NCBI GenBank assembly: GCA_003389215.1 | Contig: QQVP01000071.1 | Span: 124,001 to 188,000, forward strand | DNA: 64,000 nucleotides | Direction: 5' to 3' | From: Planctomycetota bacterium | GTDB lineage: Bacteria > Planctomycetota > Planctomycetia > Pirellulales > UBA7805 | Shown here: positions 36,597 to 45,972 of the stretch, piece after piece | Position numbering within the stretch: position 1 is the stretch's first letter | How the letters are laid out: each line of letters starts with the position of its first letter | Notes under the pieces: model-generated | What the model saw: only the letters and a program-made list of their open reading frames with translations | Told to the model about the DNA's origin: nothing | The model's database searches: none | Made by a program: the position numbers and the translations under genes

Positions 36597-37073
36597 CGCC
36601 CGTTCGAGCTGGCGCCTACTTCGAACATCCGGCCGCGCGGTCGCCGCCGAGACCGGGGCTCTTTCTTCTCTGCTGCTTCCTGCACTGCAGCTGCTTCGCC
36701 AGCCCTTGGCGCTTGACGGCGGGTAGCGAGGTTCCCGCTCAGGCATCGTCTTGCCGTGCTTCTCCCCGCGCTTCTTGGAGCAACTCGCCCCGGCGGGGCG
36801 AAGGGTTTCCCAAGCCCGCAGAATCCCTACCCGCCGCAGAATCCACCAGGGGCGCCCTCGACTCGGTCGAAACTTCCTGACAGCTCCCGCTTTAGGCCGA
36901 ATTGGCGTTGCGTCGTTCGGGCTGTGACGTACCCTTCCCAGGTGCCAGACGGAGGCTTCGGTGTCCAACCGAGGCTTCCGACGGGGTGATGTGCCGGACG
37001 GGTACGTCGCGACGTCGCACCCCACGTTTTGGCCCCCAGCAAGTCCTGAGCTTGACCCCCGCGCTCCAGTGCC
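36597..37073. other. 477-bp gene-free leader of the HD-GYP gene
   Basis: No supported gene. It holds the long imperfect inverted repeat at 36926-37008 and otherwise GC-rich sequence. No U-run terminator for the M50 gene was found. Confidence 0.55.
36926..37008. repeat. 83-bp imperfect inverted repeat upstream of the HD-GYP gene
   Basis: Outer arms GACGTACCC (36926-36934) and GGGTACGTC (37000-37008) are perfect. Inner arms around CGGAGGCTTCGG and CCGAGGCTTCCG are nearly complementary, giving a long interrupted hairpin that ends 65 bp before the ATG at 37074. It could be a structured 5' leader, a terminator for the M50 gene, or a mobile hairpin. Confidence 0.6.
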
Positions 37074-38750
37074 ATGTCGACCGATACGCCAACCGCAGCC
37101 ATTCCGACCGTCGTCCCGCCGGTGCAGGTAACGACGAGTGACGTCTGCGCTCGCGGCCTGGCCCTGCTTGCCGAGTACTTCGAAGAGCCCTTCGCACTGG
37201 TTTCCGGTCGCACGGGCGACGTCGTGCGAAACGCCGGCGACGGGCGCCAGATCGACTGGTCGGTACGAGGTTGTCTTTGCCAGGCGGTTGCCGAGCGCGG
37301 TCGCCCCGAGCTGCTCGAAGAACGGAATCACACGTTCACCCTGGCGATTCCGCTGGGCGAGGGCCGCTCGGACAAGTCCCGCGACCCGGACGCGACGTAC
37401 GTCGCGGTCGCCGACTTTCGCTCGGCCCACGCACCGGCCGATCCGGACCCGGCCCAGCTGGCCGCGGAATTGGGTCTCGATGTGGAAGCGGCCGGCACGT
37501 GGTACGCCGCCGCCACGCCGTGGGATCCCACGGCCATCGTGCGGATGGCCGAGTTGAGTGTGGCCCAGCTGTCGGGCTCGCCGCGGATGGAGATTCTGCA
37601 GCGGAACATCGACGACCTCTCGCACAACCTCTCGGCGACCTACGAAGAAATCACGCTTCTCTACCGTCTCAGCGAGAACCTGCGACTCGGCGAGGATCCG
37701 GCCGCGCTCTGGCAAACCGCGCTCGAGTGGCTCGTCGAAATCGTCTCCGCGGAAATGACGGCGATTTGCTTCGACGATCAGCAGGTGATCGGCTCTGAGG
37801 ATGCGACGAGCGAGTCGCGCTACTTCGTCGACGGAGACAAGCCACTCGAAAAAGCCGTCATCGATCGGGTCCTCGAACGCTTCGGCTCGCAATGTCACGA
37901 GCAGCCGCTGGTGCTCAACCAGCCCGTCGAGGGACCGGTCGAGGCCGATCTCGGCGAAGTGCGGCAACTGGTCATCGTCCCGATTCGAGCGGGACAACAC
38001 CGCTACGGCTACTTGCTGGCCGCGAATCGCCTCGATGGCGGCGAGTTTGGTACCGTCGAGGCGAGCTTGCTCTCCAGCGTGGCCTCGATTCTGGGCATTC
38101 ACTGCAGCAACGTCGGCCTGTTCAAGGAGCAGGCGGAGTTGATGTCGGGCATCGTCTGCGCGCTGTCGAGCGCCATCGATGCCAAGGACCCGTACACCTG
38201 CGGTCACAGCGACCGGGTGGCTCGGGTGTCGGTGCGAATCGCCGCCGAACTGGGACTCTCGCGAGAAGAGCAACACACGATCTACTTGTCCGGCTTGCTC
38301 CACGACGTCGGCAAGATTGGCATCGCCGACAGCGTGCTGCGTAAGCCGGGTCGCCTGACCGACGCCGAGTACGAGCACATCAAGCTGCACCCGACACTCG
38401 GCCACAAGATTCTCAAGGACATTCGCAAGATCGGGCACGTCTTGCCGGGCGTGTTGCACCACCACGAAGCCTACAACGGCAAGGGTTACCCTGCCGGTTT
38501 GGCGGGGGAAGACATTCCCTTGATTGCTCGAATCATTGCCGTGGCCGATTCGTTCGACGCCATGGGCAGCGATCGCCCCTACCGTCGCGGCATGGACGAA
38601 GAGAAGGTCGACCGAATTCTCCGCCAGGGGGCTGGCTCGCAGTGGGACGCCAGCGTGATCGATGCCTTCTTCGCCGCTCGGGAAGACATTCGGAAAATCG
38701 TCCGCAACGAGCGTGAGTCGCTGCATCTCGAGTCGCAGTACTGGACATAG
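37074..38750 (+). CDS. GAF/HD-GYP signalling protein, predicted c-di-GMP phosphodiesterase
   Basis: A 558-residue soluble protein. Residues 1-180 form an N-terminal sensory region without a clear family; 190-350 resemble a GAF domain (LWQTALEWLVEIVSAEMTAI through SSVASILGIH). Residues 360-545 form an HD-GYP domain: HSDRVARVSVRIAAELGL, LLHDVGKIGIAD (His410-Asp411), HPTLGHKIL, and LHHHEAYNGKGYPAGLAGED, in which the GYP signature is present. HD-GYP proteins hydrolyse cyclic di-GMP. The metal ligands appear intact, so activity is likely. It has its own long leader, and no diguanylate cyclase lies near it. Confidence 0.9.
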   Translation: MSTDTPTAAIPTVVPPVQVTTSDVCARGLALLAEYFEEPFALVSGRTGDVVRNAGDGRQIDWSVRGCLCQAVAERGRPELLEERNHTFTLAIPLGEGRSDKSRDPDATYVAVADFRSAHAPADPDPAQLAAELGLDVEAAGTWYAAATPWDPTAIVRMAELSVAQLSGSPRMEILQRNIDDLSHNLSATYEEITLLYRLSENLRLGEDPAALWQTALEWLVEIVSAEMTAICFDDQQVIGSEDATSESRYFVDGDKPLEKAVIDRVLERFGSQCHEQPLVLNQPVEGPVEADLGEVRQLVIVPIRAGQHRYGYLLAANRLDGGEFGTVEASLLSSVASILGIHCSNVGLFKEQAELMSGIVCALSSAIDAKDPYTCGHSDRVARVSVRIAAELGLSREEQHTIYLSGLLHDVGKIGIADSVLRKPGRLTDAEYEHIKLHPTLGHKILKDIRKIGHVLPGVLHHHEAYNGKGYPAGLAGEDIPLIARIIAVADSFDAMGSDRPYRRGMDEEKVDRILRQGAGSQWDASVIDAFFAAREDIRKIVRNERESLHLESQYWT

Positions 38751-38891
38751 CCCGGCAGCTGCCCGCTCGCCGACGTCCTGACGGACGCCGCGACGAGTCG
38801 CGTGCTTTCCTGGCCGCTCGCCCTGGCCGCCTCGATGTCCATCCGCTAGGTTGCGGACAGACATTCCCAGGTTCACCTCGCGCGGCAGTTC

Positions 38892-39374
38892 ATGGCCAGG
38901 CAAGAAAGCGATCGCGAGGATCTTCTCAACGAGGCGACCGCGCTGCGCGAGCGGATCGAGCTGACGCACTCCGGCGAGGACGAGCCGGTGACTGTCGGCT
39001 TTCGCGCGGGCGGAGACATCAGCTTCTACTTCGGGCCGGAGGTCGTTTACCAGTTCAATGCGGCGGGCCAGTTGCGTCGGGCCCATCTTGGGGACCGTCT
39101 GATCAAGGCAGAGCGGGGACGACTCGTGGCCCTCAAACGCGTGCGCACGCCAGAGGCGACGACGCTGCAGCGATTCGACGTCGATGAGACGCAGACGGCG
39201 GAGATCTTCGCTGCCATGCGGTCGCGGCTCGAGGCCCTCTTGAAGATCCTCGAGCGCGGCGACTTTCACATCGTCGGCCAGGTTCCGGCGGAACAACCGC
39301 TCATCGAGCGAATCGTGCGGGAGCTGCCGGCGCTGCTCGAGGCCGAAGTCGCGCCTTCGCCAAGAGTCGGCTAA
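38892..39374 (+). CDS. Uncharacterised 160-aa protein
   Basis: Family not recognised. A soluble acidic protein: residues 1-35 helical, 35-100 a beta-rich part (VGFRAGGDISFYFGPEVVYQF, RLVALKRVRTPEATTLQRF), 105-155 helical (MRSRLEALLKILERGDFHIV). The beta part resembles planctomycete proteins of unknown function. The stop TAA overlaps the ygfZ stop TAG on the other strand by two bases in the shared CTAA at 39371-39374. Codon use matches the neighbours. Confidence 0.7.
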   Translation: MARQESDREDLLNEATALRERIELTHSGEDEPVTVGFRAGGDISFYFGPEVVYQFNAAGQLRRAHLGDRLIKAERGRLVALKRVRTPEATTLQRFDVDETQTAEIFAAMRSRLEALLKILERGDFHIVGQVPAEQPLIERIVRELPALLEAEVAPSPRVG

Positions 39375-40345
39375 GATGCGTCGGCGGCCTCAATCGGTAG
39401 CGCGATTACCTCAGCACCGCCGACGGACGAATCGAGTCGGGTTCCGATCTCATGGTGACCGCGACGGCAGTAGGCCAGAGCGAGCGGGGCATTCATGGCG
39501 GGCGAAGTGACGGCCGAGGTCACACGACCGACCTCCACGTCGCCCTGTCGGAGCACGGTGCCGGGGTCGGGTACCTCGGGGCCGGCGAACCGAACACCAC
39601 GCAGTAACTTGTTGACATGCCCCAGAGCGTCGATGCGGGCCACCGTTTCCTGGCCCAGGTAACAGCCTTTTGTAAAGCTGATGGCCGTGGCATCCCGGTC
39701 GACTTCCTGTGGCAGGTTGGCGTCGGAGATGTCTTGGCCGAACAGCGGAGTGCCCGCTTCGATTCTCAGTGGTTCAACCGTCGCGCCGTCGCACTCGACG
39801 AAGCCCCCGGCAATCAGACTGGCCGCGACCGCTTCGGCATCGTCGACGGAACATTCGAGCAGACATCCGTTCGGTCCCACCAGCGGGGTGCGGCGAAGTC
39901 GAACCGCCACCTCGCCCAGCGTGCCGACGCTGTGCTCCCAGGGCCGCTCGGGCAGCGGGCCGGCGTAGATTTCGGCCAGTCGGGCCGAGGCGTCTGCGCC
40001 GGCGATGAGCAGGACGACGCGCCCGGCGCTCACGTCTCTCAGCTCGACATCTTCGCGGATGAGGTACTTGTCCAGGTGCGCTAGCAGGGGTTCGGCCTGG
40101 CCGGGAACCGTGATCAACGTGAGGGACTCGTCGTCACAGTAAACGTCGGCAAAGCCGAGGATCTTCCCTTGCACATTCGTCAAGAACGTCTCGCAACCCT
40201 GGCCGGGCTGCAGGCGGCGAGTGTCGTTCGTGACGAGATTATGCAGAAAGCTGGCCCGGTCGGCGCCGCGGAAGTCGAGCAGCGTTCGACCGGCAAGCCG
40301 GACGTAACCGGCACCGCGAGTCAGCGTTTCGTAGCCGTCTGCCAT
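39371..40345 (-). CDS. ygfZ: YgfZ-family folate-binding Fe-S cluster assembly factor
   Basis: A 324-residue GcvT-fold protein. The family signature KGCYLGQE is present (ISFTKGCYLGQETVARID), as are LLDFRGADRASFLHNLVTND and the C-terminal GRVTSAVTSPA. YgfZ helps assembly or repair of certain Fe-S enzymes in a folate-dependent way, and the signature Cys is functionally important. ATG 40345 (MADGYETLTRG) is chosen over an upstream start running into the preceding gene. It is 8 bp from the LarA-like gene and certainly co-transcribed with it. Confidence 0.93.
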   Translation of the reverse strand: MADGYETLTRGAGYVRLAGRTLLDFRGADRASFLHNLVTNDTRRLQPGQGCETFLTNVQGKILGFADVYCDDESLTLITVPGQAEPLLAHLDKYLIREDVELRDVSAGRVVLLIAGADASARLAEIYAGPLPERPWEHSVGTLGEVAVRLRRTPLVGPNGCLLECSVDDAEAVAASLIAGGFVECDGATVEPLRIEAGTPLFGQDISDANLPQEVDRDATAISFTKGCYLGQETVARIDALGHVNKLLRGVRFAGPEVPDPGTVLRQGDVEVGRVTSAVTSPAMNAPLALAYCRRGHHEIGTRLDSSVGGAEVIALPIEAADAS

Positions 40346-40353
40346 GAGGAAGC

Positions 40354-41601
40354 CTACTGCCTTGCGACGTGACTGGGTGCGGCCATCTCGCCCGCGGGTG
40401 TGGCGATCGCATGCTGAGCGTTGGCGATCAGCAGGCAACTCTCCGAGCGGGTGATGAGTCGCGTCAACTCGGCGACGCTGCGGACGGGGGCCATGCCGAG
40501 ATCTTCGACGGTTTCCTCGTCCAGCTGGCTGACGAAGTAGACTTGCCTGACGCTCAACAGGTGCAGCAGCAGGGTCGCCGCCGCCGCGTCGGTCGAGCGA
40601 TCCTTCTGCAGGGCGAGCAGCGTCGCTTCATAGTCACGGGCTTCGACGAGACGACGCAGAGCCGGGCCGGGCGGGCTCGCCAACTCGGTGCAAATCGCGA
40701 TCGCCCCGTCGTCTGTGACCGCACCGTTGGCGGCCGCCAGGGCCCGCGTGACGTTGCTCCAAGTCTGGCACGACGAATCGCCCTCGATGGCGGCAACCAC
40801 CAGTTCAGCGCGACGAGGCACTTCCTGGTGCCACACCGCCTCGCAGATCTCGCGCCCCTTGCGCGCCACGGCCTCCGGCGCGCCGACCAGGACCTGCAGC
40901 ACTTCCCCGCTGCCGCCCGGCACGACCTGAATCGTCAACAAGACGCCCAGCAGCCGGGCCGCCTGTTCTGTTTCTTCGCGGCGCCGTCGACGGTGAGCGG
41001 CCCACTCTTCGTTGCTGGGGGCGCGAAAACGCTGCCGCGTCTCCTCGTCGGCAAAGGTGGGATAGAGCACCCCGTGGACCCCGTGGTAGCCGGCCATCGA
41101 GTCGAGCCGCAGACAACCGATCGGCAACACGAACTCGGCATCGACAATCGTACGGTTCAGATAGACACCCTTGCCTTCGGTCGTGGTGCCGAGGAAGGCC
41201 AACTCGCTTCGCTCTTCCGAGTTGTGACGCACCACGGTAATCGTGTCGTCCGTGACTTCGCGTACCCGCGCCGCCAGGGAATCGTGTTCAACCTCGCCGC
41301 CAACGACGATCGTGAGGTTTTCGGCGGCGACCTGCGCCTCGAGCAGGCCGCTGATCGCGCCGGCAAGCAGATCCTCCCAAGCCGGCAGTTCCGGGTCCAA
41401 CACGATGGCCACGCGATCGTCCGGCAGCACACACTGCGTCAACGGAGGGAAATCGAGCGGGCTGATCAATCCCGCGGCGACCGCCGCGCTCAGATCGTCC
41501 ACCGGTTCGCAGTCGGGCTGGCCGCACGAGGCGACCAGCCTTTCCGGTGGCAAATCGAGCAAGACCTCGCTGTCGGTGCCGAATCGTAGCGTCGTTGTCA
41601 T
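40354..41601 (-). CDS. LarA-like protein (lactate racemase catalytic-domain family, DUF2088)
   Basis: A 415-residue relative of the nickel-pincer lactate racemase LarA. Matching segments: the N-terminal DPELPAWEDLLAGAISGLL, VRHNSEERSELAFLGTTTEG, and GCLRLDSMAGYHGVHGVLYP, where LarA has GYH-x-P-G. LarA's cofactor-binding Lys is not evident at the expected place, so it may act on another 2-hydroxyacid or have lost racemase activity; larB, larC and larE are not in the window. Probably first gene of an operon with ygfZ. The leader contains a hairpin and a separate run of T residues (minus strand). Confidence 0.82.
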   Translation of the reverse strand: MTTTLRFGTDSEVLLDLPPERLVASCGQPDCEPVDDLSAAVAAGLISPLDFPPLTQCVLPDDRVAIVLDPELPAWEDLLAGAISGLLEAQVAAENLTIVVGGEVEHDSLAARVREVTDDTITVVRHNSEERSELAFLGTTTEGKGVYLNRTIVDAEFVLPIGCLRLDSMAGYHGVHGVLYPTFADEETRQRFRAPSNEEWAAHRRRRREETEQAARLLGVLLTIQVVPGGSGEVLQVLVGAPEAVARKGREICEAVWHQEVPRRAELVVAAIEGDSSCQTWSNVTRALAAANGAVTDDGAIAICTELASPPGPALRRLVEARDYEATLLALQKDRSTDAAAATLLLHLLSVRQVYFVSQLDEETVEDLGMAPVRSVAELTRLITRSESCLLIANAQHAIATPAGEMAAPSHVARQ

Positions 41602-41762
41602 CGAGTAAAACTCGCCGAGGATTGCTTTGCAGGAAACGGCGGAAAACCAGGAAGGCGAACGGCGCCGGCTCGCGACCGGGTGCACCTCGACGATCGATCA
41701 TCGAAGACGGCCTGCCGGTCGCACTAGGGCATCATAGAGGGCGAAAAAAAAGCGGGTCAAGC

Positions 41763-41785
41763 AGGCGAGCTTTACGGGCTCGCCT
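41763..41785. promoter_or_regulatory. Hairpin in the larA-like leader, near a T-run
   Basis: AGGCGAGC (41763-41770) and GCTCGCCT (41778-41785) form a perfect 8-bp stem with a 7-nt loop. Read on the minus strand, it is followed after 11 nt by eight T residues (complement of 41744-41751), 140 bp before the LarA-like start. The separation weakens a terminator interpretation. Confidence 0.3.
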
Positions 41786-41875
41786 CGGTGGCGAATAATC
41801 TAGGGGCAAACATTCTTGTGGCGGGCTGAACCGACGCACGGCGAATGCGCCGCTCGTCGCCCGCCAAGGCACGCA

Positions 41876-44302
41876 ATGAGGCTTCTCATGACGACGGATC
41901 CACTTCTGCTACCCGTGCTGGATTCGCGCCGTTTCGCGTTCCTCGTGGCGTTGCTTTCTGCCATCTGTGGCGGCTGTTGGGCTGGCTCCGATTCACGCGA
42001 AACGGGTCCCGACCCGGTCGAGCTGGCGGAAACCAATGCGATCGTCGACGAGATGATCGAGGCTTACCGTCAGGCGCGTTCCTACCGAGACCGCGGGGTT
42101 ATTCTGTGGGACGGCGAGATACGCGGCGCCGGCACGCGTCACGAGCGATTCCGCTATGCGCTCGAGTTCGTCCGGCCGAATCGCCTGCGACTCGCGTTCG
42201 AACCGTACGGCTCGGACGCGACAGAGATCTACTCGGACGGAGAGTACCTTCATGCGGCCTTCCCGCAGTACGACAACCAACTCTTGGAGGCCACGGCGCC
42301 CGACACCATCGCCGTGCCGGACCTGTACGAGGACGAGTCGTTGGCCGGACTATTTCGGCCCACCGTTGCCTGCCGACTGACTTCGGAAGATCCGCAGCGG
42401 TTCGCTTCGCTTCCGCTCGATCTGCTCACCGGCGCAGATCCGCTCAACGCGCTGCGCGAGGCCGACGACGCCCCGCGACGGCTCGAATCACGCACGATCG
42501 GCGAAGAGCTCTGCGACGGTGTTCGCTATCGCTTTGGCGACGACGACGTCACCTTGTGGATCAGTCAGCAGCGACGCCTGCTGCGGAGACTGCAAGTCGC
42601 GCCCTCGAAGGTCGACCCTTCGGCCTCTGCCATCGAGCGGATCACGATCAATTTTCGCGACGCGGAATTCGATGCGGAGATCGAAGTCGGTCGTTTCCAA
42701 TGGGATCGCACGGGCGCGGAGACGGTCGTCGAGCGAGTGGTGCGGCCCACCGGCGACCTGACCGTCGGAGAGCCCGGCAAGTTGGTTGGCAAGCCGATGC
42801 CGAATCTGTCGTTTCTCCACTTCGACGGCAGCCGGGCGGACATCGAGTCACTGCGTGGCAAGTTCGTGGTGATCGACATGTGGGCCACCTTTTGCCAGCC
42901 TTGTCGGCGAGGGTTGCCGTCCTTCGCCGCCCTACGCGACCAGTACTCGGACCGGGACGACGTCGTCTTCCTGGCCTTGAATCTCGACGATCCCCGCGTG
43001 ACCCGCTCCCAAGTGATGTCGACGTTGGTTGAATGGGGAGTGGACCTGCCGCTGACCCGCGTGGTCGACGCGGACATCAAGGGCGTCTTCGAGCAACTCG
43101 AAGTCGAAGCCATTCCCGTGACTGTGATCGTCGATCCGGGTGGTATCGTGCGGTATGTGAAAGTGGGTGCCCATCCCAAGACCGTGGAGCAATTGCCGGA
43201 GGTCGTCGAGGCGGTGCTCAGCTATCCCGAGCGTCTGGCCGAGGCGACGATCGTGGACGGCTCGCACGCGGTGCCGCTGGCCGAGGCCAAGATTGCCAAG
43301 CCGAGCGAGCCCAACCGCTGGACCCGCACCCGCTTGTGGAGCCAGCAGAGTATCTCGGGGGCCGGCAATCTCCTCGTGGTAAGCGACGCGGGCGGTTCTC
43401 CGCGCGTGTTCGCGATCGCCTCGGGCCCCTCGATTGTCGAACTCGACGCGCAGGGCCAGTTGGTCACGCGGCATACCGACCTGGTGCCCGCGGAAATGAA
43501 CCTCACAATTCTTCGCAGCGGTCGGACCGGCGAGGGCGAGCGGCTGTTTGCCCTCTCGGGACTGGGGGCTCCCCAGTTGTTCGTCTTCAACGATCGCTGG
43601 GAGCAACAGTTTGCCTATCCGGAAGAGCCGGGGGCCGGGGCGGTTTACGACGTGGCGGTCGATCGATTTTCCGCGGAAGGTTCGCTACACATCTTCGCGG
43701 GCTACTTCGGCCAGGCGGGCGTGCACGTTCTCGATGCCGAGGGGAAGCGACTCTGGCGAAGCCGCGCCCTGCAGAGTGTTGGGGACATGGCGGTCGCCGA
43801 CGCCCAGGAGGAGGTTCCGGCCCAGTTGCTCTGCGCCAACGATACGGGCAGCTTGATCCCGCTGGACGAGACGGGGGCGGCGGCACCGGCCTGGCGTTAT
43901 GAGAACCGTGCGATTCCCTACATCGCCAGTGCCGACTTTGGCGGCGCGGAGCGAGCCTTGTGCGGCGTTACCGTCGACCTCCACGGCGGCAACATCGCGG
44001 TCGGACTGGTCCGTGACGGCTCGGTCGCCTGGCAATATGTGCTTCCCAGCGGCCAGCACACTTCGCATCTCGATCCGCTGACCTACGTTTCCGACCCGAC
44101 GGTTGGGGGCTATTGGGTATTCGCGGCCACGGATGGATCCATTCACTGGGTCTCGGCCGACGGCAAGACGGCCGATTACTTTGCCACCGGTCGCCCGCTG
44201 CGAGGCCTGGCGGCGACTCGTCTCGACGGCAAACTCGTGGTCGTCGCTGCGCACGCGGGCGGAGTCACCGCCTGGGCCCTCGAGCCGAAGGCGGGCGAAT
44301 AA
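41876..44302 (+). CDS. Lipid-anchored three-domain thioredoxin-like (TlpA/ResA) protein
   Basis: An 808-residue protein with an N-terminal export signal ending in a probable lipobox (ICGGC). Residues 45-290 form a LolA/DUF2092-like beta domain (RHERFRYALEFVRPNRLRLA, YSDGEYLHAAFPQYDN). Residues 300-445 form a TlpA-type thioredoxin domain with WATFCQPC (Cys340, Cys343) and the cis-Pro in EAIPVTVIVDPGG. Residues 475-808 form a beta-propeller-like domain with repeated hydrophobic blades. The redox domain suggests disulfide exchange in the periplasm; the propeller probably binds a partner or ligand. ATG 41876 has AAGG upstream, and ATG 41888 is possible. Confidence 0.85.
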   Translation: MRLLMTTDPLLLPVLDSRRFAFLVALLSAICGGCWAGSDSRETGPDPVELAETNAIVDEMIEAYRQARSYRDRGVILWDGEIRGAGTRHERFRYALEFVRPNRLRLAFEPYGSDATEIYSDGEYLHAAFPQYDNQLLEATAPDTIAVPDLYEDESLAGLFRPTVACRLTSEDPQRFASLPLDLLTGADPLNALREADDAPRRLESRTIGEELCDGVRYRFGDDDVTLWISQQRRLLRRLQVAPSKVDPSASAIERITINFRDAEFDAEIEVGRFQWDRTGAETVVERVVRPTGDLTVGEPGKLVGKPMPNLSFLHFDGSRADIESLRGKFVVIDMWATFCQPCRRGLPSFAALRDQYSDRDDVVFLALNLDDPRVTRSQVMSTLVEWGVDLPLTRVVDADIKGVFEQLEVEAIPVTVIVDPGGIVRYVKVGAHPKTVEQLPEVVEAVLSYPERLAEATIVDGSHAVPLAEAKIAKPSEPNRWTRTRLWSQQSISGAGNLLVVSDAGGSPRVFAIASGPSIVELDAQGQLVTRHTDLVPAEMNLTILRSGRTGEGERLFALSGLGAPQLFVFNDRWEQQFAYPEEPGAGAVYDVAVDRFSAEGSLHIFAGYFGQAGVHVLDAEGKRLWRSRALQSVGDMAVADAQEEVPAQLLCANDTGSLIPLDETGAAAPAWRYENRAIPYIASADFGGAERALCGVTVDLHGGNIAVGLVRDGSVAWQYVLPSGQHTSHLDPLTYVSDPTVGGYWVFAATDGSIHWVSADGKTADYFATGRPLRGLAATRLDGKLVVVAAHAGGVTAWALEPKAGE

Positions 44303-44439
44303 GCCGCGCCGTTCGCGCAATCGCGTATCCCAGTCCCGTATCCCAGTCGCGTCACCGGTGGAGAATCGCCGCGCGAAGTGCTAGACTTCGCGATCGAACG
44401 TTGTGCTCACTGAGATCGCGAAGCAAGGAGTGACTGGTT

Positions 44440-45633
<1,194 letters not shown>

Positions 45634-45972
45634 CCACCTGGAAGTGGCCGCTTTCCGAACGCGATAGAGCCGCGTCCCAATCTCGCCACCCTGCCCAGAT
45701 TCCGGCAAGTCCGGGGCCGCAAGGGAATAAGCCAGCGGCGTCGCCACGAATCGGCCCTTACCACATGAGTCGCGGGGCGGCAGCCGTCGAAGGGACGTCC
45801 GCCGCCACGTCCTGCGGCGTGCTTCCCGAGATTCGTGGGGCCAGAGGCCCGTTTGTTGACCCCGCCGACCCGGGCGTGAGAAACTCAGAGGGCGGGTCAG
45901 ACAGCACGAAGTCTCGACCAACTTTTTTTCCCTCGAACGAACCTTCCTCAATAGGGCCTGATCGAGAAACTC
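45634..45972. other. Spacer between pgk and the DUF1598-like gene
   Basis: 339 bp without a supported gene. A small hairpin GCCAC/GTGGC follows the pgk stop codon (45633-45648) without a strong T-run. A T-run at 45922-45928 lies 44 bp before the next start. No clear promoter. Confidence 0.45.

Noticed and set aside
36597-37073. c-di-GMP riboswitch (GEMM type)
   Set aside because: No GEMM core consensus seen; only a generic inverted repeat is present.
36039-39296. Long open frame on the minus strand across the M50, HD-GYP and 160-aa genes
   Set aside because: Runs antisense over several supported genes and has no recognisable domain.
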